DNA of 64,000 bases, taken from NCBI GenBank assembly GCA_963832725.1, contig CAWHVG010000006.1:434001-498000 (forward strand), given 5' to 3'. Below are positions 27,261 to 37,185 of this stretch, in pieces. The DNA is from JAEZBP01 sp963832725 (lineage in GTDB: Bacteria > Myxococcota_A > Polyangia > Polyangiales > Sandaracinaceae). Each line of letters begins with the position of its first letter. Positions within the stretch are counted from its first letter, which is position 1. The position numbers and the translations under genes were made by a program. The notes under the pieces are model-generated. The model did no database searches, had not been told where the DNA came from, and saw only the letters and a program-made list of their open reading frames with translations.

Positions 27261-28898
27261 TCAACGCATCCCCGTGAGCTGTCCGTCGAGGGGGTCGCCC
27301 GTACTGGTTCCGTCGGACCAAGCGCCCGCGAGATCGTTGCCGACCAGCCGGTCCACCACCAGGTCCGCGTCCGTGTCGACCAGCGACACCGAACCGCTCA
27401 GCGAAGCCTCGGAGTGGGTCTCGTCCGTCGCGGCGAGGGCGCCCCGGACGGCGTTCAGCACCCCCTCGAGCGCGTGGGTGCAGGTGACCGCGGCGCAATC
27501 CGAATCGCAGAGGGGCGCGAGGACCGGGTCCTCCGTGATCCAGCTCGCCAGCACGTCGCATCCCGCGCCGCTGACCAGGAGCTTGGCCGCGCTGTCGTAG
27601 CCGTGCGCGTGCGCCTCGGCGTCGATCGCGGCATCGGCGAGCGTCCCCAGCGGGAGCGTGAGGGTGAGCGAGTCGAGCCCGAGCGTCGCGTCGCCCGGCG
27701 TGAACGACCAGGTCGCCGTCGGCGCCAGCGAGAGCCCGATGGCGGCGGCGTCGATCTCCAGCGGCACCGACTCCGGGTCCCCGACGAGCCCGAGCTTCAG
27801 CGTCAGCGTGCCGAACGCCCCCTCCAGCGTGCCGCTGGTGGTCCCCAGCGCGAGCGGGCCGGCGAGGGTGATCATGGAGAGGCGCGAGGCGAGGAGCGTC
27901 ACGAAGCTGTTCAGCCCGGCGGTCGGACCCGCCCCGGCATCGTCGAGCCGGCCCTGCAGCGTCGCATCGGTCATCCCGTCCAGCCGGCGGGCGGCGAGCG
28001 CGTCGGCCGCGGCGCCGTCGCCGAGCGTGCGGAGCTGATCCTCGAGCGCGTCCAGGTAGAGCGCGGCGGCCGTCCCGGCCATGTCCAAGCGCGCAGCGCC
28101 GGTCCCGCGTGCCAATTCCGCCAAGAACGCCGTCGTGCTCGTCGAGCGCAGCCCGAGCGAAGTGTCGTAGTCGCCATCGACCACGAGCGGCTGGTCGGAG
28201 AAGGTGAGGTCGACCCGCACCTCCATGTCCCGCAGCACCTCGACCCCGTCCACGCAGGCGGTCGCGAGCGGGACCCCCGATGCGCCGAGCACCCGCCCGC
28301 GCACGGCGTAGTGGAGACCGGCGGCCAGCACCGGGAAGTCGGCCTCGACGTCGTCCGGGTTGTCGAGTGCCTGGGTGCGGTCTGGGCTCGTGGGCAGGTC
28401 GTCCGCGCAGCTCATCTCGGAGTACACGTCGATCACCCGCCGCGTCGCGCCGTCGTGCGAGCCGGCGTAGGACGCGCCGACTCTGAGGCCGCCGAAGCCC
28501 ATGTTGCCGACCGAGACGTTCACGTAGGCGGGCGCGGCCCGGTCGGAGCTGGCTCGGACCCGGAAGACCGAGGGCGCGGAGCCACCGGTCAAGGTCGTGG
28601 TGACCCGCCCGTCGGCGTCCGTGACCATCATCACCTCGGAGAGCGTCGCGTCGTGCGCGCGGCCCTCGAGCGCGAAGCGGATGGTGGTGCCGGCCACGGG
28701 CGCGCCCGACTCCGTGTAGCGCGCCGAGAGCATCGTCGCGTCACCGAAGCTGAGCGTGAGAGACGAATCGCCCTCGATGACCAGCATTCCCATGGGGCCG
28801 GCCGCGTCGGGGCTGGGGCCACCGTCGACGTGAACTTGCGTGTGGGTGCATCCCGACAACGCGCAGCAGACCAGTGAAGCAAAAAGAAAGCGTTGCAT
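27261..28898 (-). CDS. large lipoprotein with Big-1-like domain
   Basis: 545 aa. MQRFLFASLVCCALSGCTHT is a lipoprotein signal. An Asp/Pro linker leads to an Ig-like region (MLSARYTESGAPVAGTTIRFAL, DADGRVTTTLTGG) similar to bacterial Big-1 adhesin domains. The remaining ~400 residues are a mixed alpha/beta region with paired Cys (VLASWITEDPVLAPLCDSDCAAVTC) that I do not recognise. ATG 28898 is preferred to the GTG three codons before. Intact. Confidence 0.75.
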   Translation of the reverse strand: MQRFLFASLVCCALSGCTHTQVHVDGGPSPDAAGPMGMLVIEGDSSLTLSFGDATMLSARYTESGAPVAGTTIRFALEGRAHDATLSEVMMVTDADGRVTTTLTGGSAPSVFRVRASSDRAAPAYVNVSVGNMGFGGLRVGASYAGSHDGATRRVIDVYSEMSCADDLPTSPDRTQALDNPDDVEADFPVLAAGLHYAVRGRVLGASGVPLATACVDGVEVLRDMEVRVDLTFSDQPLVVDGDYDTSLGLRSTSTTAFLAELARGTGAARLDMAGTAAALYLDALEDQLRTLGDGAAADALAARRLDGMTDATLQGRLDDAGAGPTAGLNSFVTLLASRLSMITLAGPLALGTTSGTLEGAFGTLTLKLGLVGDPESVPLEIDAAAIGLSLAPTATWSFTPGDATLGLDSLTLTLPLGTLADAAIDAEAHAHGYDSAAKLLVSGAGCDVLASWITEDPVLAPLCDSDCAAVTCTHALEGVLNAVRGALAATDETHSEASLSGSVSLVDTDADLVVDRLVGNDLAGAWSDGTSTGDPLDGQLTGMR

Positions 28899-29061
28899 GC
28901 GCACCACAATGGTACCCAGCCCGTGGCCAACGTGCAGGTCGAGAATCGACCCGGCGCGCCACGGGTGGAATCCGACGCACCTCCCGCGACCAGCGGGCGA
29001 GCGACGCTCGGGTCTCCCGGTAGCTCCCTACGAGCCCGCGTGATAGACGAGACGCCCTCTG

Positions 29062-30705
29062 ATGCTCGCCGCCCTGAGCGCCTCCATCCCCGTCGCGCTG
29101 ATCCTGCTCGCGCTCGTGCTCGCGCTGGTGATGCATCCGTACGCGGGGCGCATCGGCTGGCGCTATCTGCGGAGCAAGAAGCGGCGGACCGTCAGCGTCA
29201 TCACCTTCATCGCCGTGAGCGGTGTGGCGCTCGGCGTAGCGGCCCTCTTCGCGGTTCTCTCCATCACCAGCGGGTTCCAGGAGGAGTTCCGCAACAAGGT
29301 GCTGGGCGTCAACGCGCACGTCCTGGTGATGAAGTACGGCCTCGACTTCGAGGAGTACCGCGACGTCGTCGAGCAGGCGCGGGAGATGCCCGAGGTCGAG
29401 GGCGCGGCGCCCTTCTTCATCAACGAGATGCTCCTCGGCCACGGCGACCGCACGCAGGCCGTGCTGGTCAAGGGGATCGACCCCGAGCTGATGCCGACCG
29501 TGCTCGACCTGCCCCACGAGATGGTGCAGGGCAGCCTGCGAGGCCTGCGCGCCCGCGGCGCGGGGCCGCCGACGAGGCCCGAGGATCTGCTGGAGCCCGA
29601 GCGGGACGACGACTGGGAATGGCTCAGCCGGCTCGCCGACCATGACGGCGGGCTGCCGTGGGGCGACGACGCGGGCGTGCCCGCCGCGGACGCGGGCGCT
29701 CCAGCCGCTCCGTCCCAGCCCGAGGAGCCCGACGGGCGCCTGCCCACCGTCGAAGTCCCGACGCCCGAAGCGGCCCAGCAAGCCCTGGCGAACGAGCCCG
29801 AGCCGGAGCTTCCGCCCGTCGACCTCTTCGACCAGTATCTCGAGGAAGAGCAGCTCGTGCTCGAGGGGGACGACGAGGCCACCACCCCGCTGGAGGACCT
29901 GCCGGGGATCGTCGTCGGCCGTCTGTTGGCGCGCAACCTGGGCATCGGCGTGGGCGACCGCGTGCGCATCGTCAGCCCCTTGGCCGGCCTGGACACCTCC
30001 ATGCTCGGCCCCGACGCCGGCACGCCCAAGAGCGGCGAGTTCCGAGTCATCGGCATCTTCGAGGCGGGCTTCCAGGAGTACGACACGCGCCTCGTCTACG
30101 TCGACCTCTACGCCGCGCAGCGCCTCTTCGACCACGGCGACACCGTCACCGGCGTGGAGATCCGGCTCCACGACCTGGACAAGGCGCCGGAGATCGCCCG
30201 GCGGCTCGAGCGCGTGCTCGGCGGCGGCCCCTACCACACCATGGACTGGCAGGAGCTGAACCGGAACCTCTTCACCGCCCTGGCCATCCAGAAGGTCGCG
30301 CTGAGCCTGGTCATCGGCATGATCGTCATCGTCGCGGCCTTCAACGTGATCGCGACCTTGATCATGGTGGTGCTCGAGAAGAAGCGGGAGATCGCCATCC
30401 TCAAAGCCATGGGTGCGCGCAGCTTCGGGGTGCTGCTCGTCTTCATGGTGCAGGGCCTTCTGATCGGCGTCGTCGGCACCGCGATCGGCGTGCTGCTGGG
30501 CGGAGGCGTGATCTTGTACCTCGAACGCTTCCAATTCCCGCTCGACCCGCACGTCTATCTCATCGACCACCTGCCGGTGAAGAGCAGCCCGGTCGAGCTG
30601 GTCATCACCATCGCCGTGGCGCTGGGGATCTGCATCGTGGCCACGATCATCCCGAGCGCCTGGGCCGCGCGCCTGCTGCCGGCCGATGGCGTGCGCTACG
30701 AGTGA
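29062..30705 (+). CDS. LolC/LolE-type ABC transporter permease with acidic insert
   Basis: 547 aa. Membrane helix near residues 8-24, the RRTVSVITFIAVSGVALGVAALFAVLSITSGFQ-type first span of the lipoprotein-releasing permease, a large periplasmic domain, and the three-helix FtsX domain (VALSLVIGMIVIVAAFNVIATLIM, EKKREIAILKAMGA, last span). It extracts lipoproteins from the inner membrane with LolD and passes them to LolA. Residues ~150-280 are an Asp/Glu/Pro/Ala-rich insert absent from usual family members. No lolD is adjacent. The following gene encodes a lipoprotein. Confidence 0.85.
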   Translation: MLAALSASIPVALILLALVLALVMHPYAGRIGWRYLRSKKRRTVSVITFIAVSGVALGVAALFAVLSITSGFQEEFRNKVLGVNAHVLVMKYGLDFEEYRDVVEQAREMPEVEGAAPFFINEMLLGHGDRTQAVLVKGIDPELMPTVLDLPHEMVQGSLRGLRARGAGPPTRPEDLLEPERDDDWEWLSRLADHDGGLPWGDDAGVPAADAGAPAAPSQPEEPDGRLPTVEVPTPEAAQQALANEPEPELPPVDLFDQYLEEEQLVLEGDDEATTPLEDLPGIVVGRLLARNLGIGVGDRVRIVSPLAGLDTSMLGPDAGTPKSGEFRVIGIFEAGFQEYDTRLVYVDLYAAQRLFDHGDTVTGVEIRLHDLDKAPEIARRLERVLGGGPYHTMDWQELNRNLFTALAIQKVALSLVIGMIVIVAAFNVIATLIMVVLEKKREIAILKAMGARSFGVLLVFMVQGLLIGVVGTAIGVLLGGGVILYLERFQFPLDPHVYLIDHLPVKSSPVELVITIAVALGICIVATIIPSAWAARLLPADGVRYE

Positions 30706-30823
30706 GGCCTCCTCGGGGAGTGGTGATCGGCGGACCGGAGCAGCGCGGCGCGACGGATCGGCTCCTCCTCGCGCGGACGGTGACTACGGCCTGGGAACGC
30801 CCCGCGGGGCAGGGAGAGACTCC

Positions 30824-31825
30824 GTGACACCGAGACATCGAGCGCGCGCGCTGACGAGCGCCCTCCTCGCTTCGCTCCTGAGCGCCTGTGGCGGCTCCCA
30901 GACCGCGAGCACGGCTCCGCCGCCCAGCGCCGAGGTCGACCCGCACGACGTGCGCCTTCCCGCCGACGCGAGCGTCGGGGATTTCATCGCCGCGCTGAAG
31001 CGTGCGCTGGCCGCAGGCGGGCACGAAGGCGGCGAGTGCTTCGTCGCCTGGGGCCTCCCGGTCGAGGACGGTACCGAGCAGATTGACGTTCACATCGGTG
31101 ACCGCGAGCGGAGCGCCGCCGTGAGCTGCGACGGCTTCGACGGCCTCGGCCCCGGGATGGAAGGGCGCTGCCCCTTCGTCCGCTACTTCTGGGTCGAGGG
31201 CAGCGAGATGCGCACCGCCGCGCTGACCTTCTGGTTCGCTCCCGCGGGTCGCGCCTACGCGAACCGCGCCATCGGCGGCAGCCCCATCACCACGCCGGCC
31301 GCCGAGGCGGTGTTTCGGGAGGGCCCGGAAGGCACGCAGCTCGTCTTGGGCATCCCGCTGCACCCGCCGCCCGAGCAGTCCGCCGGCAAGAAGCAGGACG
31401 GAGCCAGCGGAGGGATGGCAGCAGCGCCGGAGAACAACCCGATGTCCGACCCGGTGATCATGCGCGCCCTCCAACAGCTCGTGTCGCGCGTCCAGACCTG
31501 CAACCCGAGCGGCGAGGGCTCGCTCGTGCTCGAGTGGGCCGTGGCACCGGACGGGAGCATCGCCGGCGTTCGGCCGCTGACCTCCAGCGTCGACCCCGAC
31601 GTCGTCGAGTGCGCCCTCGGCGTCCTCCGCGAGGCGAGCTTTCCGGAGCATCAGGGACCGCAGCCCATCGACTACTGCGTGCCCGTCATGCTCGCGCCTT
31701 CGCTCCGCCCGGATGGCAGCGCACCGCCGCCCGGCGCCTCCGGGCAGGAGAACGACGCGCCGGCCACCGGTGAGCACACCGATCCGGCCGCGCAAGAAAC
31801 CGAGGCTCCGGCCGCGAGCGAGTGA
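30824..31825 (+). CDS. AgmX/PglI-like lipoprotein with TonB-C-like domain
   Basis: 333 aa from GTG 30824, which follows AGGGAGAG at a good distance and starts the lipoprotein signal TSALLASLLSACGGS. The C-terminal part from about residue 200 (VIMRALQQLVSRVQTCNP, GSLVLEWAVAPDGSIAGV, VVECALGVLREASFPE) has the strand pattern of the AgmX/PglI or TonB C-terminal type seen widely in myxobacterial gliding and envelope proteins. The middle region has paired Cys. Same strand as the LolC/E-type gene, 118 bp away. Confidence 0.7.
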   Translation: MTPRHRARALTSALLASLLSACGGSQTASTAPPPSAEVDPHDVRLPADASVGDFIAALKRALAAGGHEGGECFVAWGLPVEDGTEQIDVHIGDRERSAAVSCDGFDGLGPGMEGRCPFVRYFWVEGSEMRTAALTFWFAPAGRAYANRAIGGSPITTPAAEAVFREGPEGTQLVLGIPLHPPPEQSAGKKQDGASGGMAAAPENNPMSDPVIMRALQQLVSRVQTCNPSGEGSLVLEWAVAPDGSIAGVRPLTSSVDPDVVECALGVLREASFPEHQGPQPIDYCVPVMLAPSLRPDGSAPPPGASGQENDAPATGEHTDPAAQETEAPAASE

Positions 31826-32011
31826 AGCGCGGGCCCGCCGAGCGCCGCCCGGGCACGAGCTCCGGCCGACCTACCCGACCGCCGATGCAGGCTGAGCCAG
31901 CGACGCACGGACCGAGCGAGTGAAGCGCGGACCGGACGCCGCTGGGCGCAGACCTCCGAAGAGGCGCGCTCAGGCCGGCGTGCCCGAAGGCGAGTGCAGG
32001 CTGAGCCAGCG
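31815..32011. repeat. duplicated ends of two convergent genes
   Basis: An 18-mer CGAGCGAGTGAAGCGCGG that includes the lipoprotein stop codon (31815-31832) recurs at 31913-31930. A 17-mer TGCAGGCTGAGCCAGCG at 31886-31902 recurs at 31995-32011 inside the 3' end of the M50 protease gene. Together they suggest an old ~100-bp tandem duplication of the junction. Confidence 0.75.
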
Positions 32012-33196
32012 CAGGATGTCCTGCCGCCGCACCAGCCCGAGGAGCGCACCGTCGCTCCCATCGACCACCGGCACCTGATCCACGTCGCGCTCACCGAGCT
32101 TGCGGAGCGCGTCCGTCGCCGGCGCATCGGCCGCGAGCGTATCCAGGGACGGCGCGGGGGTCATGATGTCGCCGACGCGCCTCTCGCTCCACGTGGGGCG
32201 CGGGACCTTCCGGACATCGTCCAGCGTCACCAGCCCCTCCAGGTGACCGCCCGAGACCACCGGGAAGCTCCGCTGCTCCGTCGCCATGATGTAGTCGGAC
32301 ACCAACGTGCTCACCAGCATGTCCGGATCGACGCTGACGACCCCGCGGCGCATCACCTCGGACACCGACGCGCCGCTGAGCGCCACCTGAATGGCCGTCT
32401 GCTCGTAGCTCGCGCGGGCCGCGTTGAGCAGGAACCAGCCGATCAGCATCGACCAGAGCCCCTGCCCGAACCCGCCGGCGAAGAGGCTCGTGATCCCGAG
32501 CCCGATGAGGATCCAGCCGACCGCCTGCCCGCCCCAGGACGCCCAGCGGGTCGCCTTCTCCAGATCCTTCGTCGCCGCCCAGAGCGCCGCGCGCAGCACC
32601 CGACCGCCGTCGAGCGGAAAGCCCGGGACCAGATTGAAGAGGCCCAGGATCACGTTGATCGGCCCCAGCCAGAGGAGCAGCGTCGCGCCGGGGCTCAAGA
32701 ACGAGAGCGCCAGCATCGGATCGGACGCCTGCGCCAGCGTCGAGCCCGTGAGGGCCATCGCCCCGATGATGGCGGCGAAGCCGATGGCGATGCTGGTGAT
32801 CGGCCCTGCGGCGGCCATCAAGAACTCGGCTTTGGGCGACGGCGGCTCGTTCTCCGTCTCCGCCATCCCGCCGAACATGAAGAGCGTGATCCGCCGGACC
32901 GGCACCCCTTGCGTGCGCCCGACCAGCGCGTGGGAGAGCTCGTGGAGCAGCACCGACGCGAAGAAGAGCACCGCCGCGCCGAAGGCCGTCCCCCAGACGA
33001 GCAGCGGCCCCCAGTCCGGATGCCAGGCCGGGAACACCCCGAGCCCGAGGTTCACCATCACCAGCACGAAGATGATGATGAGGCTCCAATCGGCCACGAG
33101 CTGGACCCCGAACACCCGACCGAACGGGACCCCCGTCCTTCGAGGCGCGCGCACGCGCCGACTTCGTTGAGGAGTGCCGTCCATGTCCGAGCACAT
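31970..33196 (-). CDS. site-2-type zinc metalloprotease (M50) with two CBS domains
   Basis: 408 aa intramembrane protease. HELSH at residues 85-89 is the HExxH zinc motif, and GFPLDGGRVLRA supplies the third ligand Asp. Six or so membrane spans are followed by a CBS pair (VSEVMRRGVVSVDPD, VGDIMTPAPSLDTL, VDQVPVVDGSDGALLGLV), which commonly binds adenosine nucleotides and regulates. Two starts are possible, ATG 33196 or 33184; neither has a clear ribosome-binding site. Substrate unknown. Confidence 0.88.
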   Translation of the reverse strand: MCSDMDGTPQRSRRVRAPRRTGVPFGRVFGVQLVADWSLIIIFVLVMVNLGLGVFPAWHPDWGPLLVWGTAFGAAVLFFASVLLHELSHALVGRTQGVPVRRITLFMFGGMAETENEPPSPKAEFLMAAAGPITSIAIGFAAIIGAMALTGSTLAQASDPMLALSFLSPGATLLLWLGPINVILGLFNLVPGFPLDGGRVLRAALWAATKDLEKATRWASWGGQAVGWILIGLGITSLFAGGFGQGLWSMLIGWFLLNAARASYEQTAIQVALSGASVSEVMRRGVVSVDPDMLVSTLVSDYIMATEQRSFPVVSGGHLEGLVTLDDVRKVPRPTWSERRVGDIMTPAPSLDTLAADAPATDALRKLGERDVDQVPVVDGSDGALLGLVRRQDILRWLSLHSPSGTPA

Positions 33197-33305
33197 AGGC
33201 GCCGGCGTGGGCACGCCAAAATCGGAGACGTCGAGTTGTGCGGAGCTCGCTGTGCGGAGGCTCGTCTGTGCGGAGCGTGTGAGCGAGCGAGCCCTCGCCG
33301 TGACC

Positions 33306-33695
33306 TCACGCCACGCTTCGGAGCCCCAGGGCGAGCTGCACCAAGCGAGCGCGGATGACATGGGCTCGCAGCGTGGGAACGAGCCCCTGTTCGGCCAGGA
33401 ACCCGTAGAACGACGCCGACACATCGAGCAGATCGCGGAGGAACCCGTGCTCCTCCGGATCGATCTCGAGCGAAGCGCCCATCAGCGCATCGGGATCGAG
33501 CGCCTCCCAGCTCAGCCCGCGCGAAGACTCCTCGAGCATCCCCACGAAGAGGGCGAGCACCGGCAGCGTCGCCCGGGCGTGCCAGCGGTGCTCCGGCGGG
33601 CAGAGCGGTGAGCGGCAGAAGCCCTGGATGAGCGGCCGAGCCAGCCGGATCGGCGGCGGCGTCAGGTACGTCGGATCGGGGTCGAACAGGTTCAT
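33306..33695 (-). CDS. conserved-looking hypothetical protein
   Basis: 129 aa starting MNLFDPDPTYLTPPPIRLARP. The ATG at 33695 has a perfect GGAGGTGAT ribosome-binding site just upstream, which rules out the longer frame that would run into the tRNA. Helical and acidic in the second half (LEIDPEEHGFLRDLLDVSASFYGFLAEQGLV). No family recognised. Confidence 0.6.
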   Translation of the reverse strand: MNLFDPDPTYLTPPPIRLARPLIQGFCRSPLCPPEHRWHARATLPVLALFVGMLEESSRGLSWEALDPDALMGASLEIDPEEHGFLRDLLDVSASFYGFLAEQGLVPTLRAHVIRARLVQLALGLRSVA

Positions 33696-33799
33696 CGGGA
33701 TCACCTCCGAGCCCTGCATCGACCCCCACGCCCGAACGTTGCGGATATCCTTGACAGCCATCTCGGAGAGCGCTACCACCCCGTCTCCCAAACGGGAGT

Positions 33800-33871
<72 letters not shown>

Positions 33872-33899
33872 CTACGAAAAGCTAAGCGATTACGGCCGG

Positions 33900-35230
33900 T
33901 TACGCGACAGCGTACCGGCCGTCGTCGTTTCCGGGCGCGGGAGACCGCGGCGGACTGCAGCGCGGTACTGCAGACGGTACTGCAAGCGGTACTGCACGAC
34001 CCGCTGGACCCCTCCGGCGCGGCCTCCAAGCGAGGACCGGGCGGCGATGCGCTCGGCGGCGCCTCGAGCCTCCTCCGGACCGGATGGTGCAGTAGTGCTG
34101 CCTCATCCGTTCGGTGGCGTGCCCGATCACCGCCGCCGCGACCGTCGGATCGACGGCCACGGCCCGGAGCATGTCCGTCGCGCTCCGGCGGAAGCCGTGC
34201 GAGGTGAACCGCTCTTGATGCCGGCTGCCTCACGCGCCGTCACCAGCGCGTTCGACATCCGGGCTGACGCGAGGGGCGTCCCCTTCAGCGAAGGGAAGAG
34301 CAGCTCGCTCCCGAGACCGGGATGCTCGCTCTCCTCGAGCCGAGCCGGTGCTCACGCAGCATCTGGAGCAGAGCCGGGGGCGCCGACGACGCGCCGGCGT
34401 CCCGTCTTCGTGGACGGCACCAGCTTGCCCCTCACCACCTTGCGGCGGATCTAGAGCACGCCCTCGCGCTCGTCCACGTCCGACCACTTAGCGCGCTGAC
34501 CTCGCCCCAGCGCAGACCCGTGAGGGCCAGCATCCAAGCCGCGGCCGCGAGCGTCGGGTCGATCCCCGTGAGTGCTTCGAGGAGAGCTCGGAGCTCCCTC
34601 GGCCGAAGCGCGTTCGGCTCCTCCAGGTTGGGGCGCTCCTTGAGGAGCTCCACCTGGGCGGCCGGGTTGACCGCGAGGCCCCGAGCGGTTGAGGGCCGCC
34701 CGAAGCACGCGGAGCCACCCGTTGATGGTCGAGGGCTGGAAGTCCTCGCGCGCGGCGAGCATCCAGTGTTCGATCATCTCGGGGGTCATCTCGTCGAGCC
34801 TCGTCCGCTGCAATCGCGGGCTGAGGTGGTCGAGGGCGGTCGCGTAGCGCTCGGCCGTCGACACCTCGAGATCGCCGCGAGCCTTCTTCCGCTCGAGCCA
34901 CTGCTCGACGAAATCGCCGAGCGCGGGCAGGTCGGTCCTCGTCGTCGAAGGCGGTGCCTCCGTCGGCGGGGGGTTCGGGCTCACGGTCGGGGTGACGTTC
35001 GCCAGCTCGTCGATCCACATCGGGACCGGCTCGCCGGTTCGGATCACCTCGCGCAGCGCATCGCGCGCTTCGATCGCCCGCGCCAGCGTCGTGCCCCGCA
35101 GCGTTCGCTTCAGGCACGCCATCTGGCCGCTGGGTTTCCGGAGCTGCACGCGGATCGCGTACGTGTCCTGATTCAGTTGGGAAAGACCTCGCAGGTCCGG
35201 CGCAGCGGACCCGCTCTTCTGCTTTTTCAT
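33900..35230 (-). pseudogene. tyrosine recombinase/integrase, inactivated
   Basis: Start ATG 35230 (MKKQKSGSAAPDLRG). N-terminal AP2-like strand region (DTYAIRVQLRKPSGQ), a core-binding SAM-like domain (LGDFVEQWLERKKARGDLEVSTAERYATAL), then TGLRWGEVSAL with the first catalytic Arg, KWSDVDEREGVL, IRRKVVRGKLVPSTKTGRRR, and at the end AVIGHATERMRQHYCTI, the box II HxxR-like and catalytic Tyr region. An in-frame TAG at 34449-34451 falls between KWSDVDEREGVL and IRRK. Frame changes are also needed near 34690, 34500, 34350 and 34220. Site-specific recombination of the island is therefore probably lost unless the reads are wrong. Confidence 0.75.
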
Positions 35231-35582
35231 CGGCGTTCTCCCCGACACCGAGGAGCGCCGTACGGCCACGAGCCGACAACATAGCTCGGATCGCACCACG
35301 CTCGAAGACCAACGTCCGCCCTCGCTTGCCGAACGGCGGAGGTAGTTGCTCGCGCTTGACGGCCATCAGCACCCCGGCACGGCCGCGATAGCCGAGCCAT
35401 TCCGCCACCTCGGCGGTCGTCAGGAGATCGCGCTCCGGGGCGATCGGAGCGGCTCGCTTCCGTCCTGCAACGCCAGCGGCCGCGTCTCCGAGACCTGGTG
35501 ACTCTGGCGGCCCTGGTGGTGGCTCAGGTGCTGGTGGAGGATCGCCGCCACGCGGCGAGGCGATCGCTGGCGGCGAGGCCAT
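35231..35582 (-). CDS. excisionase-like HTH reading frame
   Basis: Pro-rich leader then LLTTAEVAEWLGYRGRAGVLMAVKREQLPPPF and FERGAIRAML, the winged-HTH pattern of MerR/Xis-type 'helix-turn-helix domain' proteins that sit before integrase genes. I used ATG 35582; the frame is open further upstream to 36149. It has no stop before the integrase start and runs on as a shadow, so the true 3' end is uncertain, perhaps another indel. Likely directs excision or regulates the integrase. Confidence 0.45.
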
Positions 35583-36381
35583 CGCCGGCGGCGAGGCGAT
35601 CTTCGGCCTCGCGACCTGCACGGTCTCGACCGACCGCGCGGTCGCAGGACTGGTTCGCCGCTTGTTCGGTTGCGTCCCGGGCGTCGTCGCCGAGACGCTG
35701 GCCGAGGCGCTCGTACGCCGGCTCGTTCGCGTCCCCTGCCGGACAGCCGCCCGAGTTTCTGCACGCGGGCTGGTCCTCGTCCGACGCGACATCGAAACGC
35801 GCGGCGCAGGAGGGACCGCAAATAGCCGCGGGTACGGCGTAGGCACACGGACCCGGGGACCGGCGAACAGCGAGCGATAGGGCGTGGTTGAAGCCACCGT
35901 CGTATAGCCCGGCAGGCCAACCGACGCAGGCGACGGCATTTCGCCGCTCCGCGCGCCCTGAGCTGGCACGTACATCGTGCCCGCAAAGCGCGATGACGAC
36001 GGGAACGACGAAGCGGGCGATGGTGCTGGGGGCATCGGGCTGCTCGCGTTGCGCGGCATGGCCGTCGGCGAACACGGTCGTGGTTCCTGCGCCGCGAGCA
36101 GCGATGTGCGCGCCGGGACGGTGCGTCTCCAGAGTGGCTTCGAGGTCACATTCGAGCCTGGTCCGCGTCCGATGGCGGGTGCAAGAACTCCGATGGCGCG
36201 CGCCGAAAAAAGATCCGCGCGCTCGGCGCGCGCTTTCTGACATCTGGGTTGAGGCGCGATCGGTCGCTGTCGCTCTCGGCTCGCCGGGCGATCCAGGAAG
36301 GGCGACGAAACCCTGGAGGAACGGGGCCGAAACGACGTCAGGGCGAGGACGGATCACTAACCGACGAACGCGTCGAGCCAC
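35524..36381 (-). CDS. hypothetical Cys-containing protein (uncertain)
   Basis: 285-residue frame with protein-like text in its second half: hydrophobic IARFVVPVVIALCGHDV, then RRNAVACVGWPAGLYDGG and SPGPCAYAVPAAICGPSC, with a helical Asp/Ala/Arg end. It might be a short secreted protein starting inside the frame. It overlaps the HTH frame, and its competitor on the plus strand is weaker. No family; treat as tentative. Confidence 0.25.
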   Translation of the reverse strand: MARRVRRLVIRPRPDVVSAPFLQGFVALPGSPGEPRATATDRASTQMSESARRARGSFFGARHRSSCTRHRTRTRLECDLEATLETHRPGAHIAARGAGTTTVFADGHAAQREQPDAPSTIARFVVPVVIALCGHDVRASSGRAERRNAVACVGWPAGLYDGGFNHALSLAVRRSPGPCAYAVPAAICGPSCAARFDVASDEDQPACRNSGGCPAGDANEPAYERLGQRLGDDARDATEQAANQSCDRAVGRDRAGREAEDRLAAGDGLAASDRLAAWRRSSTST

Positions 36382-36556
36382 CGGAGAAGCGCGCGAAGCT
36401 GCTCACGCGACATCCGTTCGAGCCGAGCGGTGACGCGCTGCCTGAGGGCGATCTCGTCCTCGCGCGGACCCACGTCGACGATCTCCGGAGGGCCACCTCG
36501 AGCGCGTCTGCGATCGGGCTGTCGGCAGCCACCGGCGGTCCGGCTGGTCGATCCGC

Positions 36557-36886
36557 TCAAGTCGGTTTGCGCTTCCCGCGTCTGGAGGGATTTGCGGCGG
36601 TGCGCCGCTCCGCCTTGGACGGCTTCTCGGGCGCGGCCAATAGTTCGCCGACGTCCGTATCGACGGCAGCGGCGAGGGCCGTGAGGAGACGAAGGGACAC
36701 GTTCACCGTGCCCGACTCGATTCTCTGCACGTGTCGGACGGCGCAACCGGCCCGCTCCGAGATCTGCTCCTGGCTGAACCCGCGTTCTTCACGAATCCGG
36801 CGCAGATTCGCGCCGAGCCGACTCGCGGCGATCTCGAAAGCCGCGTCCTGTTCTCGCGCCGGAGCGCCCGCGTGTTTGCTCGGCAC
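36557..36886 (-). CDS. XRE-family transcriptional regulator
   Basis: About 109 aa. HTH_3 domain: RLGANLRRIREERGFSQEQISERAGCAVRHVQRIESGTVNVSLRLLTALA. GTG 36886 is a reasonable start; a longer frame goes to 37009. After the stop at 36557 another frame reads PEIVDVGPREDEIAL and SREQLRALLRWLDAFVG down to 36357, much like the C-terminus of the second XRE protein, so the gene may extend to 36357 across a frameshift. A direct repeat upstream may be its operator. Confidence 0.7.
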   Translation of the reverse strand: MPSKHAGAPAREQDAAFEIAASRLGANLRRIREERGFSQEQISERAGCAVRHVQRIESGTVNVSLRLLTALAAAVDTDVGELLAAPEKPSKAERRTAANPSRRGKRKPT

Positions 36887-36921
36887 GGCAGGAGATTCGA
36901 GGCGCCGAACGCGAATCGCCA

Positions 36922-36945
36922 CGACCTGCCGTGTCGCGACCTGCC
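36922..36945. promoter_or_regulatory. candidate operator: direct repeat upstream of XRE gene
   Basis: CGACCTGCC at 36922-36930 and 36937-36945, start-to-start 15 bp, lies 36-60 bp upstream of the XRE start. Phage-type XRE repressors often bind such repeats near their own promoter. Not proof of binding. Confidence 0.35.
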
Positions 36946-37185
36946 AGGTCATGCTAGGCTGCGCCGTACACCCCGTCGCGGCGAACTGAAGCCGTCGGAG
37001 CAGGGCCACAACGTGTCACTTCCCGCTCGAGAACGAGAAGAAGACTGGGGACCCCGTTCGAGGGGATCGAAGGGCGTGCTCCGTGCAGGTGCCGTCTCGA
37101 GGCGTCGCCAGCCGACCGGGTGTCGCTCATGCCTCGGCGGCGCCGTGGGTACCGGCCTCCGTCGCCATGGTGGCTGCGTCGGTGT

